Of a stretch of 64,000 nucleotides of DNA, positions 1 through 7,494 are shown piece after piece. Each line of letters starts with the position of its first letter. Position 1 is the stretch's first letter. Under the pieces are notes generated by a model. That model saw nothing but the letters and a program-made list of their open reading frames with translations, was not told where the DNA came from and ran no database searches. Source of the DNA: Actinoplanes cyaneus (GTDB lineage: Bacteria > Actinomycetota > Actinomycetes > Mycobacteriales > Micromonosporaceae); contig NZ_BOMH01000028.1 in the NCBI RefSeq assembly GCF_016862095.1, positions 310,001 through 374,000 of the forward strand, written 5' to 3'. Both the position numbers and the translations under genes were made by a program.

Positions 1-847
1 CCCCGAAGCCGGCCTTGGCGACCAGCTTGCCGGCGACCGCCTTGCTCGTGGTGTAGGACACGGCGCCCGAGGAGGAGGCGAGCCCGGCCGTGACCGCCGA
101 CGACGGCACGAGCAGCGCCATGCCGGCCAGCAGCCGCTCGGCGGCGACCAGGTCCTGCCAGGCCGGGGCGCAGAGCCGGCATTCGCGGGTGTGCCGGGCG
201 ATCCGTTTGCGCCAGAGCGCGTTGGGCCGGTGGTCCCAGGGCTCGATCACCACCGCGAGCTCCGGGCAGATCGGGTGGCGGTGCAGCGCCCGGACCACCG
301 CGCGCGCCGTCTCCAACTGGGCCTTCATCCGCTGGATGCGGACCGCGGCGTGCTGGCGGTTCAGGCCGGTGCCCGCCACGATCTCGTCGCGGGTCAGCTC
401 ACCGGAGGCCTCCAGCCACCAGAGCGAGAGCAGCTCCCGGTTCTCCTCGTCGAGCCAGCGGGTCGCCTCGGCGGTCTCCCGGCGCTGGCCGGACAGCTCG
501 AGGCGGGTGATCGCCAGGTCGGTGAAGTCGGCGCCCGGGTCGCGCAGGTCCGGGTCGAGCGGCGTGTCCGGTGCGGCGTTGCGCAACCGGAACCGGTCCC
601 GCACCTGGCGCACCGTGATCGCCACCAGCCAGGAGCGGAAGGCCTCGGGCTCGCGCAGCTCACCGAGGTTGCGCAGGACGCGGATCATGGTCTCCTGCAC
701 GACGTCGTCGACGTCCGCGTGCCCCTCCAGCGCGCGGCCCACGATGGTGTAGACGAGCGGGAGATAACCGGCCACGAGCCGGTCCACCGCGACCGGGTCG
801 CCGGCTCGCGCGGCCACCACCGTGGCGGTATCGGGTTGGTTCGCCAT
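1..847 (-). CDS. ECF-type sigma factor with fused zinc-finger tail (partial)
   Basis: Open at the left edge; 282 residues are visible. Residues 20-90 carry a sigma-70 region 2 (DVDDVVQETMIRVLRNL) and residues 125-185 a region 4-like helix-turn-helix (LTRDEIVAGTGLNRQHAAVRIQRMK). A tail follows with HTRECRLC (H219, C223, C226), the HxxxCxxC pattern of zinc-binding anti-sigma (ZAS) domains, then a short hydrophobic stretch (LLAGMALLVPSSAVTAGLA) and a Ser/Ala/Lys-rich part cut by the window edge. This resembles ECF groups that carry their own C-terminal control domain, often membrane-anchored, in place of a separate anti-sigma factor. The ATG at 845-847 has GGAGG about 12 nt upstream. The role is promoter recognition by RNA polymerase in response to an unknown envelope or redox cue. 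The sigma-factor call is firm; self-regulation by the tail is inference. Confidence 0.85.
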   Translation of the reverse strand, partial: MANQPDTATVVAARAGDPVAVDRLVAGYLPLVYTIVGRALEGHADVDDVVQETMIRVLRNLGELREPEAFRSWLVAITVRQVRDRFRLRNAAPDTPLDPDLRDPGADFTDLAITRLELSGQRRETAEATRWLDEENRELLSLWWLEASGELTRDEIVAGTGLNRQHAAVRIQRMKAQLETARAVVRALHRHPICPELAVVIEPWDHRPNALWRKRIARHTRECRLCAPAWQDLVAAERLLAGMALLVPSSAVTAGLASSSGAVSYTTSKAVAGKLVAKAGFG

Positions 848-977
848 CTTCTGCCCTTTCCTCCGGCGCCGGGCGCCAGGAAGGGAGACGCACGCGAGGA
901 TCATGGATAACACGAATCGGGGACCGGGTGTCCCTCCACACGGTTAGCTCGTACGGCGATCGGGCACAGAACCCGTC

Positions 978-1373
978 ATGCGTATGTCGGTTCGGCTCAA
1001 CCTTCCTCGCGAGGTGGACAGCGTTCCCGCCGTGCGCAGGCTGCTGCGATGCGCCCTGAGCACGCTCCAGGTGGACGGGCAGGCGGGTGCCGATCTGGAG
1101 ATCGCCCTGACCGAAGCCTGCGCCAACGTGGTCAAGCACGCCGCCGGCGCGGACGGGTTCGAGGTCCGCCTGGACGTCGGCGAGGACCACTGCTCCATCG
1201 ACGTCGTCGACAACGGCCGGGGCTTCGAGGCGGAGGAGACGGCAGCGCCGGCTCCGGCCGCGAGCGAGCACGGTCGCGGGCTGTTCCTGATCAGGGCACT
1301 GGCCGAGAACGTCCGCATGCAGTCCAGCCCGCGCACAGGTTCACTGATCCACTTCGAGAAGTCCTTCGCCTGA
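978..1373 (+). CDS. RsbW-like anti-sigma factor / serine kinase (HATPase_c_2)
   Basis: A 131-residue single-domain GHKL ATPase. It shows the N box (EACANVVKHA), the G1 box (VVDNGRGFE) and the G2 box (HGRGLFLIRAL) in the usual order. The length matches stand-alone RsbW/SpoIIAB-like regulators. Such proteins bind a sigma factor or phosphorylate a STAS-domain antagonist in partner-switching pathways. Neither a STAS protein nor a SigF-type sigma lies beside it here, so its partner is unknown. A SpoIIE-type phosphatase follows 88 nt downstream on the same strand, which supports a partner-switching role. It is divergent from the ECF sigma gene. Confidence 0.88.
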   Translation: MRMSVRLNLPREVDSVPAVRRLLRCALSTLQVDGQAGADLEIALTEACANVVKHAAGADGFEVRLDVGEDHCSIDVVDNGRGFEAEETAAPAPAASEHGRGLFLIRALAENVRMQSSPRTGSLIHFEKSFA

Positions 1374-1417
1374 CGGTCACACCGGCCCCCGCGGTCGTGG
1401 CGTACTACCCAAGGGTC

Positions 1418-1441
1418 AATTATTTGCCGTATAACAAATAT
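1418..1441 (+). promoter_or_regulatory. AT-rich promoter candidate before the phosphatase gene
   Basis: This is a conspicuous AT-rich island in GC-rich DNA. It contains a small inverted repeat, TATTTG (1421-1426) with CAAATA (1435-1440), and a possible -10 TATAAC at 1430-1435. It lies about 25 nt before the GTG start at 1462. No good -35 is visible. It could be a promoter with an overlapping operator. Confidence 0.35.
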
Positions 1442-1461
1442 TGTTCCCGAGAGGAGTCCAG

Positions 1462-2604
1462 GTGTCCGACCGACCGGTCTCCGTCGGCGCGCTGCTGCGC
1501 GCCACGGCCCCCGACCGTCTGCCGGAGGTGATCGCCGAGCATCTGCGCCGGCACTTCGCGGCCGACCGCGTCGAGGTGCTGGTAACCGATCTCACCCTGC
1601 GAAGACTCGCCCCGCTGCTCGGCCCGCCGGGGCCGGACAGCGACCCGGGCGCGCTGCGCTGCTTCGGCAGCCAGCGACCGGGCACCGAGACCGACATCAC
1701 CGGCCGCGCCCGCCTGCACCTGCCGCTCTCCTGCTGGGGGGAGCGGCTCGGCGTACTGCGGGTCGAACTGCCCGAGCGGCCCGAGCCGGAACAGGCCGAC
1801 GAGCTGCGGATCGTCGCCGACGAGCTGGCGGTGGCGATGCGCGCGGCCGACCGGATGACCGACCGGTACCGCCGGGCGCAGTGCCTGGAACGGCCCACCA
1901 TGGCCGCCGAGCTGCAATGGGATCTGCTGCCCGGGCGCTCGCTCGGCGACGACCGGTTCCAGCTGGCCGGTTTGCTGGAACCGGCGTACGACGTCCGCGG
2001 GGACCACTTCGACTGGTCGCTGCTCGGCGACCGGCTCACGATCACCGTGCTCAACGGCGCGGGCGACGGCATGGAGTCGGCCCTGCTGACGGCGACCGCG
2101 GTGAACGCCATGCGCAACGCCCGGCGCTGCGGCTCCGACCTCGTCGAGCAGGCCGAGCTCGCCTCGGACGCGGTGCACAGCCGGTACGGCGGCAGCCTGC
2201 ACGCGTCCACCCTGCTCCTGGAGATCGACCTGATCAGCGGCTGGGTCGACGCCGTCGACGCGGGCTCCCCGCACTGCATGGTCGGCCGGGGCGGCGAGAT
2301 CGAGCAGATCCGGCTGGAACAGCAACTGCCGCTCGGCATGTTCGGCGAGGCGCGCTACGAGATCGAGCGGTTCCGGCTCGAACCGGGTGACCGGCTGCTC
2401 GTGGTCAGCGACGGGGTGCACGCGGCGGCGCCCGGCGGCGGCACCACCTTCGGGGAGTCCGCACTGCTCACGGCGTTACGCCGGACCAGGCTGCAGCCCG
2501 CCGGTGAGGCCGTCGGTACGGTGATGCGAAGCTTGCGTGAGTTCCACAAGGGCTACGAGCCGGAGGACGACGCCGTCACGGTGTGCCTGGATTGGCGCCG
2601 CTGA
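1462..2604 (+). CDS. SpoIIE/RsbU-type PP2C serine phosphatase
   Basis: A 380-residue protein. The first ~150 residues look like a GAF-type sensory region (LHLPLSCWGERLGVLRVELPE). The C-terminal half is a PP2C_2/SpoIIE domain, with AAELQWDLLPGRS, a region around VRGDHFDWSLLGDRLTITVLNGAGDGMESALLTA, and RLLVVSDGVH. Asp residues in GDHFDW, GDGM and SDGV sit where metal ligands occur in the family, although the usual GGDFYD reads GDHFDW, so catalytic strength is uncertain. I chose GTG 1462 over TTG 1441 because GAGAGGAG lies 5-6 nt before it. Such phosphatases dephosphorylate STAS anti-anti-sigma factors, opposing kinases like the gene just upstream. Confidence 0.85.
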   Translation: MSDRPVSVGALLRATAPDRLPEVIAEHLRRHFAADRVEVLVTDLTLRRLAPLLGPPGPDSDPGALRCFGSQRPGTETDITGRARLHLPLSCWGERLGVLRVELPERPEPEQADELRIVADELAVAMRAADRMTDRYRRAQCLERPTMAAELQWDLLPGRSLGDDRFQLAGLLEPAYDVRGDHFDWSLLGDRLTITVLNGAGDGMESALLTATAVNAMRNARRCGSDLVEQAELASDAVHSRYGGSLHASTLLLEIDLISGWVDAVDAGSPHCMVGRGGEIEQIRLEQQLPLGMFGEARYEIERFRLEPGDRLLVVSDGVHAAAPGGGTTFGESALLTALRRTRLQPAGEAVGTVMRSLREFHKGYEPEDDAVTVCLDWRR

Positions 2605-2682
2605 CAGGTTTGGCCCACACACCGGTGGGTAGTTCGAAGTTCTTTGCAAACGGGATTCCGTGACCTCGCGACGGGGAACGCC

Positions 2683-3150
2683 ATGGAGCACGCCACCGAT
2701 GTCGCCGCGGCCATTGAGTCGTCGGTGGAGTCGCTGGCCGCTGTCCTGGAGCGGGCCCGGCTCGCCCAGACACCGGTCATCCCACCCGCCCAGTTGCGGG
2801 TGCTGACCGTCGTCGCGGAGAACCGGCACACCAACATGAGCCGCCTCGCCGAGGCCCTCGACGTGGTGCCGTCCTCGGCCAGCCGGCTCTGCGACCGGCT
2901 GGAGGCGACCGGGCTGCTGCGCCGGGTCGCCGACCCGCGGGATCGTCGCGAGGTGCGGCTGCTGCTCACCAGCGCGTCCCGGCGCCTGCTGGCCGACCTG
3001 CGGGAGCGCCGCCGGGCCGCGCTGACCGAGGTGCTGGAGCGGATGCCGGTCGCCGCCCGGCAAGATCTGCTCCGGGCGTTGCGGGCCTTCGAGGCCGCCG
3101 CCGCCGACCCCGCCGAGACGTCCGCCGGCGACGACCGCCGTACCGCCTGA
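2683..3150 (+). CDS. MarR-family transcriptional regulator
   Basis: A 155-residue winged-helix protein. The motif order is typical of MarR: PPAQLRVLTVVAENRHTNMSRLAEALDVVPSSASRLCDRLEATGLLRR for the HTH, then VADPRDRREVRLLLT for the wing with its DxRxxR core. N-terminal and C-terminal helices would form the dimer interface. ATG 2683 is preferred to TTG 2644 because GGGGA lies 8 nt upstream and the family usually begins near here. It follows the phosphatase by 78 nt and precedes a flavin oxidoreductase that has its own promoter. The ligand and targets cannot be read from the sequence. Confidence 0.87.
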   Translation: MEHATDVAAAIESSVESLAAVLERARLAQTPVIPPAQLRVLTVVAENRHTNMSRLAEALDVVPSSASRLCDRLEATGLLRRVADPRDRREVRLLLTSASRRLLADLRERRRAALTEVLERMPVAARQDLLRALRAFEAAAADPAETSAGDDRRTA

Positions 3151-3206
3151 CTCCTTTCCGGCCGGCACCCGGGACGACCGTGATCACCACCCCCACAGGC
3201 GGGATC

Positions 3207-3212
3207 TAGTCT
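3207..3212 (+). promoter_or_regulatory. -10 element (TAGTCT) of a leaderless promoter
   Basis: TAGTCT ends 6 nt before ATG 3219, so the expected transcription start falls at or next to the start codon. No Shine-Dalgarno sequence is needed. No clear -35 is visible. Confidence 0.5.
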
Positions 3213-3218
3213 GGGGCG

Positions 3219-4100
3219 ATGCGTTTCGGCATCGTGATTCTTCCTGATCAGCGCTGGTCCACCTCGGCCAAGCGATGGCGCCTGGCCGAGGAGTTCGGCT
3301 TCGACCACGCCTGGACCTACGACCACCTCGGCTGGCGTGATCTGATCGACGGCCCGTGGTTCGACGCGGTCCCGACCCTCACGGCGGCGGCCATGGTCAC
3401 CGAAAAGATCAAACTGGGGACGTACGTCGCCACGCCCAACTTCCGGCACCCGGTGCACTTCGCGCGGGAGGTGACCGCGCTCGACGACATCTCCGGCGGC
3501 CGGTTGCTGCTCGGGATGGGCGCGGGCGGGATCGGTTTCGACTCGGCGGTGCTCGGCGGGACGGAGCTGAGCCCGCGCACCCGGGTGGACCGTTTCGCCG
3601 AGTTCCTGGAGCTGTTCGGCACGATCCTGACGCAGCCGTCCACCACGTGGTCCGGCTCGTTCTACTCCGCTGTCGACGCGCGCAGCATCCCGGGGCCGTT
3701 GCAGGAGCCCCGGCCGCCGTTCGTGATCGCCGCCAACGGGCCGCGCGCGTTGCGGCTGGCCGCCCGGCACGGCGACGGCTGGGTGACCACCGGCCCGCAG
3801 GCCGAGACCGCCGAGGAATGGTGGCGCGTCGTCGCCGAGAGCCGGGACCGTTTCGAAGCGGCCCTCGCCGACGCCGGGCGAGCCCCGGAAACGGTCGACC
3901 GATACCTCAATCTCGACTCGTCACCGGTCTTCTCGATGAGCAGTGTGGACGCGTTCCAGGAAGCCGCCGGGCGGGCGGCCGCTCTGGGATTCACCGATGT
4001 GATCACGCATTGGCCGCGGCAGTCCAGTTGGTATGCGGGCGACGAGAAGGTACTGGAAGCGGTGGCCGTCGAGCTGCCGCGCCTGCGCGCGGCTATTTGA
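3219..4100 (+). CDS. LLM-class flavin/F420-dependent oxidoreductase
   Basis: A 293-residue luciferase-like TIM barrel. The N-terminal MRFGIVILPDQRW strand, the FDHAWTYDHLGWRDL segment, the KLGTYVATPNFRHPVHFAREVTAL segment and GGRLLLGMGAGG are standard for the F420-dependent branch (bacterial luciferase-like monooxygenase, PF00296). Family members use F420 or FMN to reduce or oxidise small molecules. The substrate cannot be predicted. It is monocistronic: a leaderless start at 3219 and a strong stem-loop terminator 38 nt after the stop. Confidence 0.9.
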   Translation: MRFGIVILPDQRWSTSAKRWRLAEEFGFDHAWTYDHLGWRDLIDGPWFDAVPTLTAAAMVTEKIKLGTYVATPNFRHPVHFAREVTALDDISGGRLLLGMGAGGIGFDSAVLGGTELSPRTRVDRFAEFLELFGTILTQPSTTWSGSFYSAVDARSIPGPLQEPRPPFVIAANGPRALRLAARHGDGWVTTGPQAETAEEWWRVVAESRDRFEAALADAGRAPETVDRYLNLDSSPVFSMSSVDAFQEAAGRAAALGFTDVITHWPRQSSWYAGDEKVLEAVAVELPRLRAAI

Positions 4101-4137
4101 AACCGTCCAGCCCGGACGGGTGCGCAATTCCGCCGGT

Positions 4138-4172
4138 AGGTTCTGTCCCGCGGATCACGCGGGACAGAACCT
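4138..4172. terminator. Bidirectional stem-loop terminator
   Basis: Perfect 15-bp arms (4138-4152 and 4158-4172, AGGTTCTGTCCCGCG and its complement) flank a 5-nt loop. It sits exactly between the convergent ends of the oxidoreductase and lsr2 and can serve both. Confidence 0.85.
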
Positions 4173-4177
4173 AGAGG

Positions 4178-4528
4178 TCAGCGGCCGTGGGCTGCCCGAT
4201 AGGCGTTGCTGACCTCCTGCGGAATGCGGCCCCGCTCGGAGATTTTGTGCCCGTTGCCGATCGCCCACTCGCGGATCAGCCGGTTCTCGTCACGAGATCC
4301 GGCGGTGCGGGCCGGGGCGGCGCCACGCGCCGGGATGCGCCCGGCGGAGGTGCGGCCCAGACGCGTTCCGGCGTTGATGTATGGATCCAGCGCCTTGCGC
4401 AGCTTTCCGGCATTGGCCTCGGAAAGGTCGATCGTGTAGCTGACTCCGTCGAGGCTGAACTCGACGGTGCGATCCGCCTTCTTGCCGTCCAGATCGTCGA
4501 TCAGGGTGGTGATTACCTGCCGCGCCAT
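4178..4528 (-). CDS. lsr2: Nucleoid-associated protein Lsr2
   Basis: A 116-residue Lsr2. The N-terminal dimerisation domain MARQVITTLIDDLDGK...VEFSLDGVSYTIDL is unmistakable. The C-terminal DNA-binding domain follows (IREWAIGNGHKISERGRIP, ending EVSNAYRAAHGR). In this Lsr2 the AT-hook-like core is written as GHKISERGRIP, where R-G-R inserts in the minor groove of AT-rich DNA. Lsr2 is the actinobacterial H-NS analogue that silences AT-rich, often horizontally acquired, genes. ATG 4528 is preceded by GGGAG at about 8 nt. Longer in-frame extensions run into non-coding sequence and are rejected. It is transcribed alone, convergent with the oxidoreductase. Confidence 0.96.
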   Translation of the reverse strand: MARQVITTLIDDLDGKKADRTVEFSLDGVSYTIDLSEANAGKLRKALDPYINAGTRLGRTSAGRIPARGAAPARTAGSRDENRLIREWAIGNGHKISERGRIPQEVSNAYRAAHGR

Positions 4529-4716
4529 AACGACTCCCGAGAGAAAACAATTCGCCCGCGCACAGTCTGGCCCCCGAACGGCATGCCGCGCAACTCCCCG
4601 GCGCGATCCGGCAATTCTTTTCGGTCCAGTTGCGCGGCGCCTTATCAGAATGTGCCGTGTACATTCGCGGCGAATCGAAGAGAAAGCCCGGGTGGCCTCC
4701 GGCCCGGCTCTCACGT

Positions 4717-4722
4717 TAGGGT
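4717..4722 (+). promoter_or_regulatory. -10 element (TAGGGT) of a leaderless promoter
   Basis: TAGGGT ends 7 nt before ATG 4730; the transcript should begin at the start codon. The start has no Shine-Dalgarno sequence, which agrees. Confidence 0.55.
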
Positions 4723-4729
4723 CGGCGCC

Positions 4730-5161
4730 ATGCAGGACGAGCACGCCGACTGGCTGGCGCACCACCGTCAGGCCGTCGCCGGGCGCGCCGCCGCGCTGGA
4801 GGCCGGGCGCACCGCCGAGGCCCGGCATGCCGCGACGCTGCTCGAGGCTTTCGTCCGCCGGGCCGGGGAGCGCGGGCTCGCGCCGCACCCGCTGAGCGCG
4901 ACCACCTACGACGGCCGGTGGACGTACAAGACCCGGCTCCGCGGGTGGTACCTGAAGTCCAACCGGTCCGTCGCGGTCGGCGAGGACGGGGAGTATTACG
5001 TGCTCACCGTGCCGGCCTCGCTGCGCGCCCGGTTCACCGGCGCCGAGCTGTCACCGAGCATGCCGCGCCTGATCGTCGGGGCCGGCGGCGGCGACGGCGA
5101 GCCGGTGCCGCTGGACCATCTGCTGGAACGCCGACTCGAAGCGGGAGCCCGCTGGCCGTGA
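4730..5161 (+). CDS. Conserved hypothetical protein, 143 aa
   Basis: I do not recognise a named domain. The protein has a charged helical N-terminus (MQDEHADWLAHHRQAVAGRA, then an Ala/Arg-rich stretch) and a compact C-terminal part with aromatic residues and short strands (DGRWTYKTRLRGWYLKSN, EDGEYYVLTVPASLRARFTG). It is soluble, with no signal peptide or membrane segment. Codon use is strongly actinobacterial, and the frame ends in a 4-nt GTGA overlap with the next gene, which argues that it is genuine and cotranscribed with the D,D-carboxypeptidase. The start is set by the leaderless -10 at 4717-4722. The role is unknown; the coupling hints at a cell-wall link. Confidence 0.8.
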   Translation: MQDEHADWLAHHRQAVAGRAAALEAGRTAEARHAATLLEAFVRRAGERGLAPHPLSATTYDGRWTYKTRLRGWYLKSNRSVAVGEDGEYYVLTVPASLRARFTGAELSPSMPRLIVGAGGGDGEPVPLDHLLERRLEAGARWP

Positions 5162-6462
5162 CCGCCCCCCGACCGGCCGTCGTCCCGGCCGCCCCCTCCC
5201 CGGCCACGGCTCCTGGCGCGACCGCCTCGCGTTCCGGCGCCGCTCTGGTGGTGGTCCTGCTCGCCGCGGCGTCCGCGGTCTTTCCCGGGAGCCCCGCGCA
5301 GGCCGCCGAGATCCCCTGCCCGCACCCGAGGATCGCCAAGCCGAGTGCCCCGCCGCGCCCGGTCCCGCCGGCCGACAACCCGGACGACCTGAAGGTGGGC
5401 GGCGACGACCTGGCCACACATGGGCTGATCGTCCCGCCGGGGGCGAAACAGCCACCGGCGGTCACCGCCACCACCTGGATAGTCGCCGACCTGGACACCG
5501 GCGAGGTCCTCGGCTCCTGCGGGCCGCACGTCCACCAGACCCCGGCCAGCGTGCAGAAGACCCTGCTGGCGGCGACCGCGATCGACAAGCTCGACCCGAA
5601 GCAGAACGTCAAGATCGTGCAGAGCGACCTGGACATCGAGGTAAACAGCTCGGCGGTCGGGATCGTGCCCGGCGGCACCTACCCGGTCTCCACGCTGTGG
5701 CTCGGGCTCCTGCTCAACTCCGGGAACGATGCCGCGAACGCGCTGGCCCGGATGGCCGGCGGGGGCGGCGCGGACGGGGTCGCCAAGACGGTCGCGGCGA
5801 TGAACGCCAAGGCACGGGAGCTGGGCGCGTTCCAGACACATGCCGTCACGCCGTCGGGACTCGACGGCAAAGGGCAATTCACCAGCGCGTACGACCTCGC
5901 GTTGATCGCCCGGGTGGACTTCGCCAACGCGGACTTCCGCAAGTACGTGCTCACCAAGATCGCGCAGATGCCCGCCCAGCCGGCTCGCAAGGTCGGCGGC
6001 TTCCAGTTCCAGAACGAGAACAAGCTCATCTACAACTACCCGGGCGCGATGGGCGGGAAGACCGGGTTCACCACCGTCGCGCGGCACAGTTACGTGGGCG
6101 CGGCGCAGCGCAACGGGCGGCGGCTCGTCGTCACCCTGCTCGGCGCGGAGGCCCGGCCGATTCGCGGGTGGCAGCAGGGCGCGGCTCTGCTGGACTGGGG
6201 TTTCGCCCAGCCGGCCGGCTCGTCGGTGGGCCACCTGGTGACGCCCGCGGAGGTCGCCGCGTCGGCACAGGCCACGAGCGCGGCGCCGGAGAAGGCGAGC
6301 ACCGGTGGCGGGGCCGGGGTGGCCGCGAAGCCGGCGAGCAAGGCCGGCGGCCTGTCCGTCCTCGCGGCCGTCACGGCCGCGGTGGTGCTCGCCGGGATCC
6401 CGCTGTTGCTGCTGCTCGTCCAGCGCCGCCGACGCCGGATCGCCCGCAACCAGAGCTCCTAG
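5158..6462 (+). CDS. D-alanyl-D-alanine carboxypeptidase (penicillin-binding protein, S11 family)
   Basis: 434 residues. There is an N-terminal signal sequence (ALVVVLLAAASAVFPGSPAQA then AE), a proline-rich linker, and an S11 peptidase domain with all three active-site motifs: SxxK (SVQK), SxN (SGN in LLNSGNDAAN) and KTG (GGKTGFT). A C-terminal hydrophobic helix followed by RRRRR is a membrane anchor with a cytoplasmic positive tail. The enzyme trims the terminal D-Ala of peptidoglycan stem peptides outside the membrane and so limits cross-linking. The start is GTG 5158, overlapping the stop of the upstream gene. A longer in-frame opening back to 4918 only shadows that gene. Confidence 0.93.
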   Translation: MTAPRPAVVPAAPSPATAPGATASRSGAALVVVLLAAASAVFPGSPAQAAEIPCPHPRIAKPSAPPRPVPPADNPDDLKVGGDDLATHGLIVPPGAKQPPAVTATTWIVADLDTGEVLGSCGPHVHQTPASVQKTLLAATAIDKLDPKQNVKIVQSDLDIEVNSSAVGIVPGGTYPVSTLWLGLLLNSGNDAANALARMAGGGGADGVAKTVAAMNAKARELGAFQTHAVTPSGLDGKGQFTSAYDLALIARVDFANADFRKYVLTKIAQMPAQPARKVGGFQFQNENKLIYNYPGAMGGKTGFTTVARHSYVGAAQRNGRRLVVTLLGAEARPIRGWQQGAALLDWGFAQPAGSSVGHLVTPAEVAASAQATSAAPEKASTGGGAGVAAKPASKAGGLSVLAAVTAAVVLAGIPLLLLLVQRRRRRIARNQSS

Positions 6463-6787
6463 CCCGCGACCCGCACCACAACCCGCGCGGTCTCGGCTGG
6501 TCCTCACGGTTGTTATGAGGACGAATAACGACCCTCAGAGCCAGCCCGGGAGAGTTGGGGCGCTGCGGCCGGGACCGAGAGATCGGCCGCGGGCCACGAG
6601 GGCGGGGCTCCGCAGTACGCGGGAGCTGTCGACTGGTTTGCTGCTCTGAGCGGGACCACCCACGGAGATCGCCCTGGAGGGCTTCGCGTTCTGGGCGCGC
6701 CAGCGCCCTGCGAAGCCCGCAAGGGTCCCCGCGGGAGCGACGATCGGGACCACAGCGGAGGCAGGCAATGAAGGTCTTGAAGTTGTT
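6463..6787. repeat. Gene-free convergent gap with palindromic repeat and second hairpin
   Basis: The 325-nt gap between convergent genes holds no credible gene. Positions 6495-6546 form an imperfect hairpin of the GGCTGGTCCTCACGG type (second arm ends CAGAGCCAGCC), a member of the repeat family also seen near 15.3, 29.05, 33.2 and 45.9 kb. A second structure spans 6679-6718: 9-bp arms GGGCTTCGC / GCGAAGCCC with an inner GGGCGC / GCGCCC stem. Either may terminate transcription. Confidence 0.6.
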
Positions 6788-7288
6788 CTAGGCGGCGATC
6801 AGGCCGAAGACCCAGACCACGGCTACGCCCAGGGCGGCGGCGAACTCGACCAGCAGGGACAGGCCGACGGCGGCGAGCGCGCGGCGGGTGGACGGCCAGG
6901 CCTGGTCGACGCCGAGGCGCATCGCCTCCATGGCGTAGATGCCGAGCAGGAAGCCGAGCAGCAGACCGACCACCGGCACCACGAAGAAGCCGATCAGGCC
7001 GAGCACCCCGCCGGCGAGCAGGCTGGGCAGGGGCACGCCGGAGTCCTTGAGCTTGCGGCCGGGCCAGAGGAACTTGACCACCATGCCGACCGCGGCGATC
7101 ACCGTGGCCAGCGCCAGGACCAGCCACTTGACGGCTCCGCCGGTGTCCGAGAGCAGCGCCCAGAGCAGCACGCCGCCCCAGCTCAGCAGCAGTCCCGGGA
7201 TGATCGGCAGGAGCACCCCGAGCACCCCGGCGACGATCAGCACCCCGGCGATGATGGTGACGGTCGTGCCGCCGTCGCTCAGATCCAT
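6788..7288 (-). CDS. DUF456 family membrane protein
   Basis: A 166-residue protein with about five hydrophobic segments and glycine-rich turns (GVLIVAGVLGVLLPIIPGLLL, GVLLWALL, LALATVIAAVGMVVKFL, GGVLGLIGFFVVPVVGLLLG and a C-terminal helix ending GVAVVWVFGLIAA). The IPGLLLSWGGVLLWALL pattern and the FFVVPVVGLLLGFLLGIYAMEAM block are characteristic of DUF456 (PF04306). The family's function is unknown. I chose ATG 7288; GTG 7297 three codons upstream is an alternative. It is monocistronic and convergent with the carboxypeptidase gene. Confidence 0.87.
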   Translation of the reverse strand: MDLSDGGTTVTIIAGVLIVAGVLGVLLPIIPGLLLSWGGVLLWALLSDTGGAVKWLVLALATVIAAVGMVVKFLWPGRKLKDSGVPLPSLLAGGVLGLIGFFVVPVVGLLLGFLLGIYAMEAMRLGVDQAWPSTRRALAAVGLSLLVEFAAALGVAVVWVFGLIAA

Positions 7289-7494
7289 GCGGCCCACCCT
7301 GCCGCACCTGCGCGGAAACTCTCAAGCGGGCCCCTCCCCCGCCGATCGGCACGGGCGTCACGGAGCCCTGGTTCGCAAGCAACCGGCACGCAACTGTCCG
7401 TGACCTTGGCCTGCACCTTCGCGGCTTCAAAGTTTCTTCCTGTCAGCCGGTGCCACCCAGCCGAGGGCGCCGACAACAACCGGGGGAAACGAAC

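Noticed and set aside
4918-5157. N-terminal extension of the carboxypeptidase
   Set aside because: It overlays the 143-aa gene in another frame and is Arg/Pro-rich; the signal peptide starts only after GTG 5158.
6555-6787. Plus-strand Arg-rich opening ending MKVLKLF
   Set aside because: Composition is that of an out-of-frame GC-rich sequence and it crosses the 6679-6718 hairpin.
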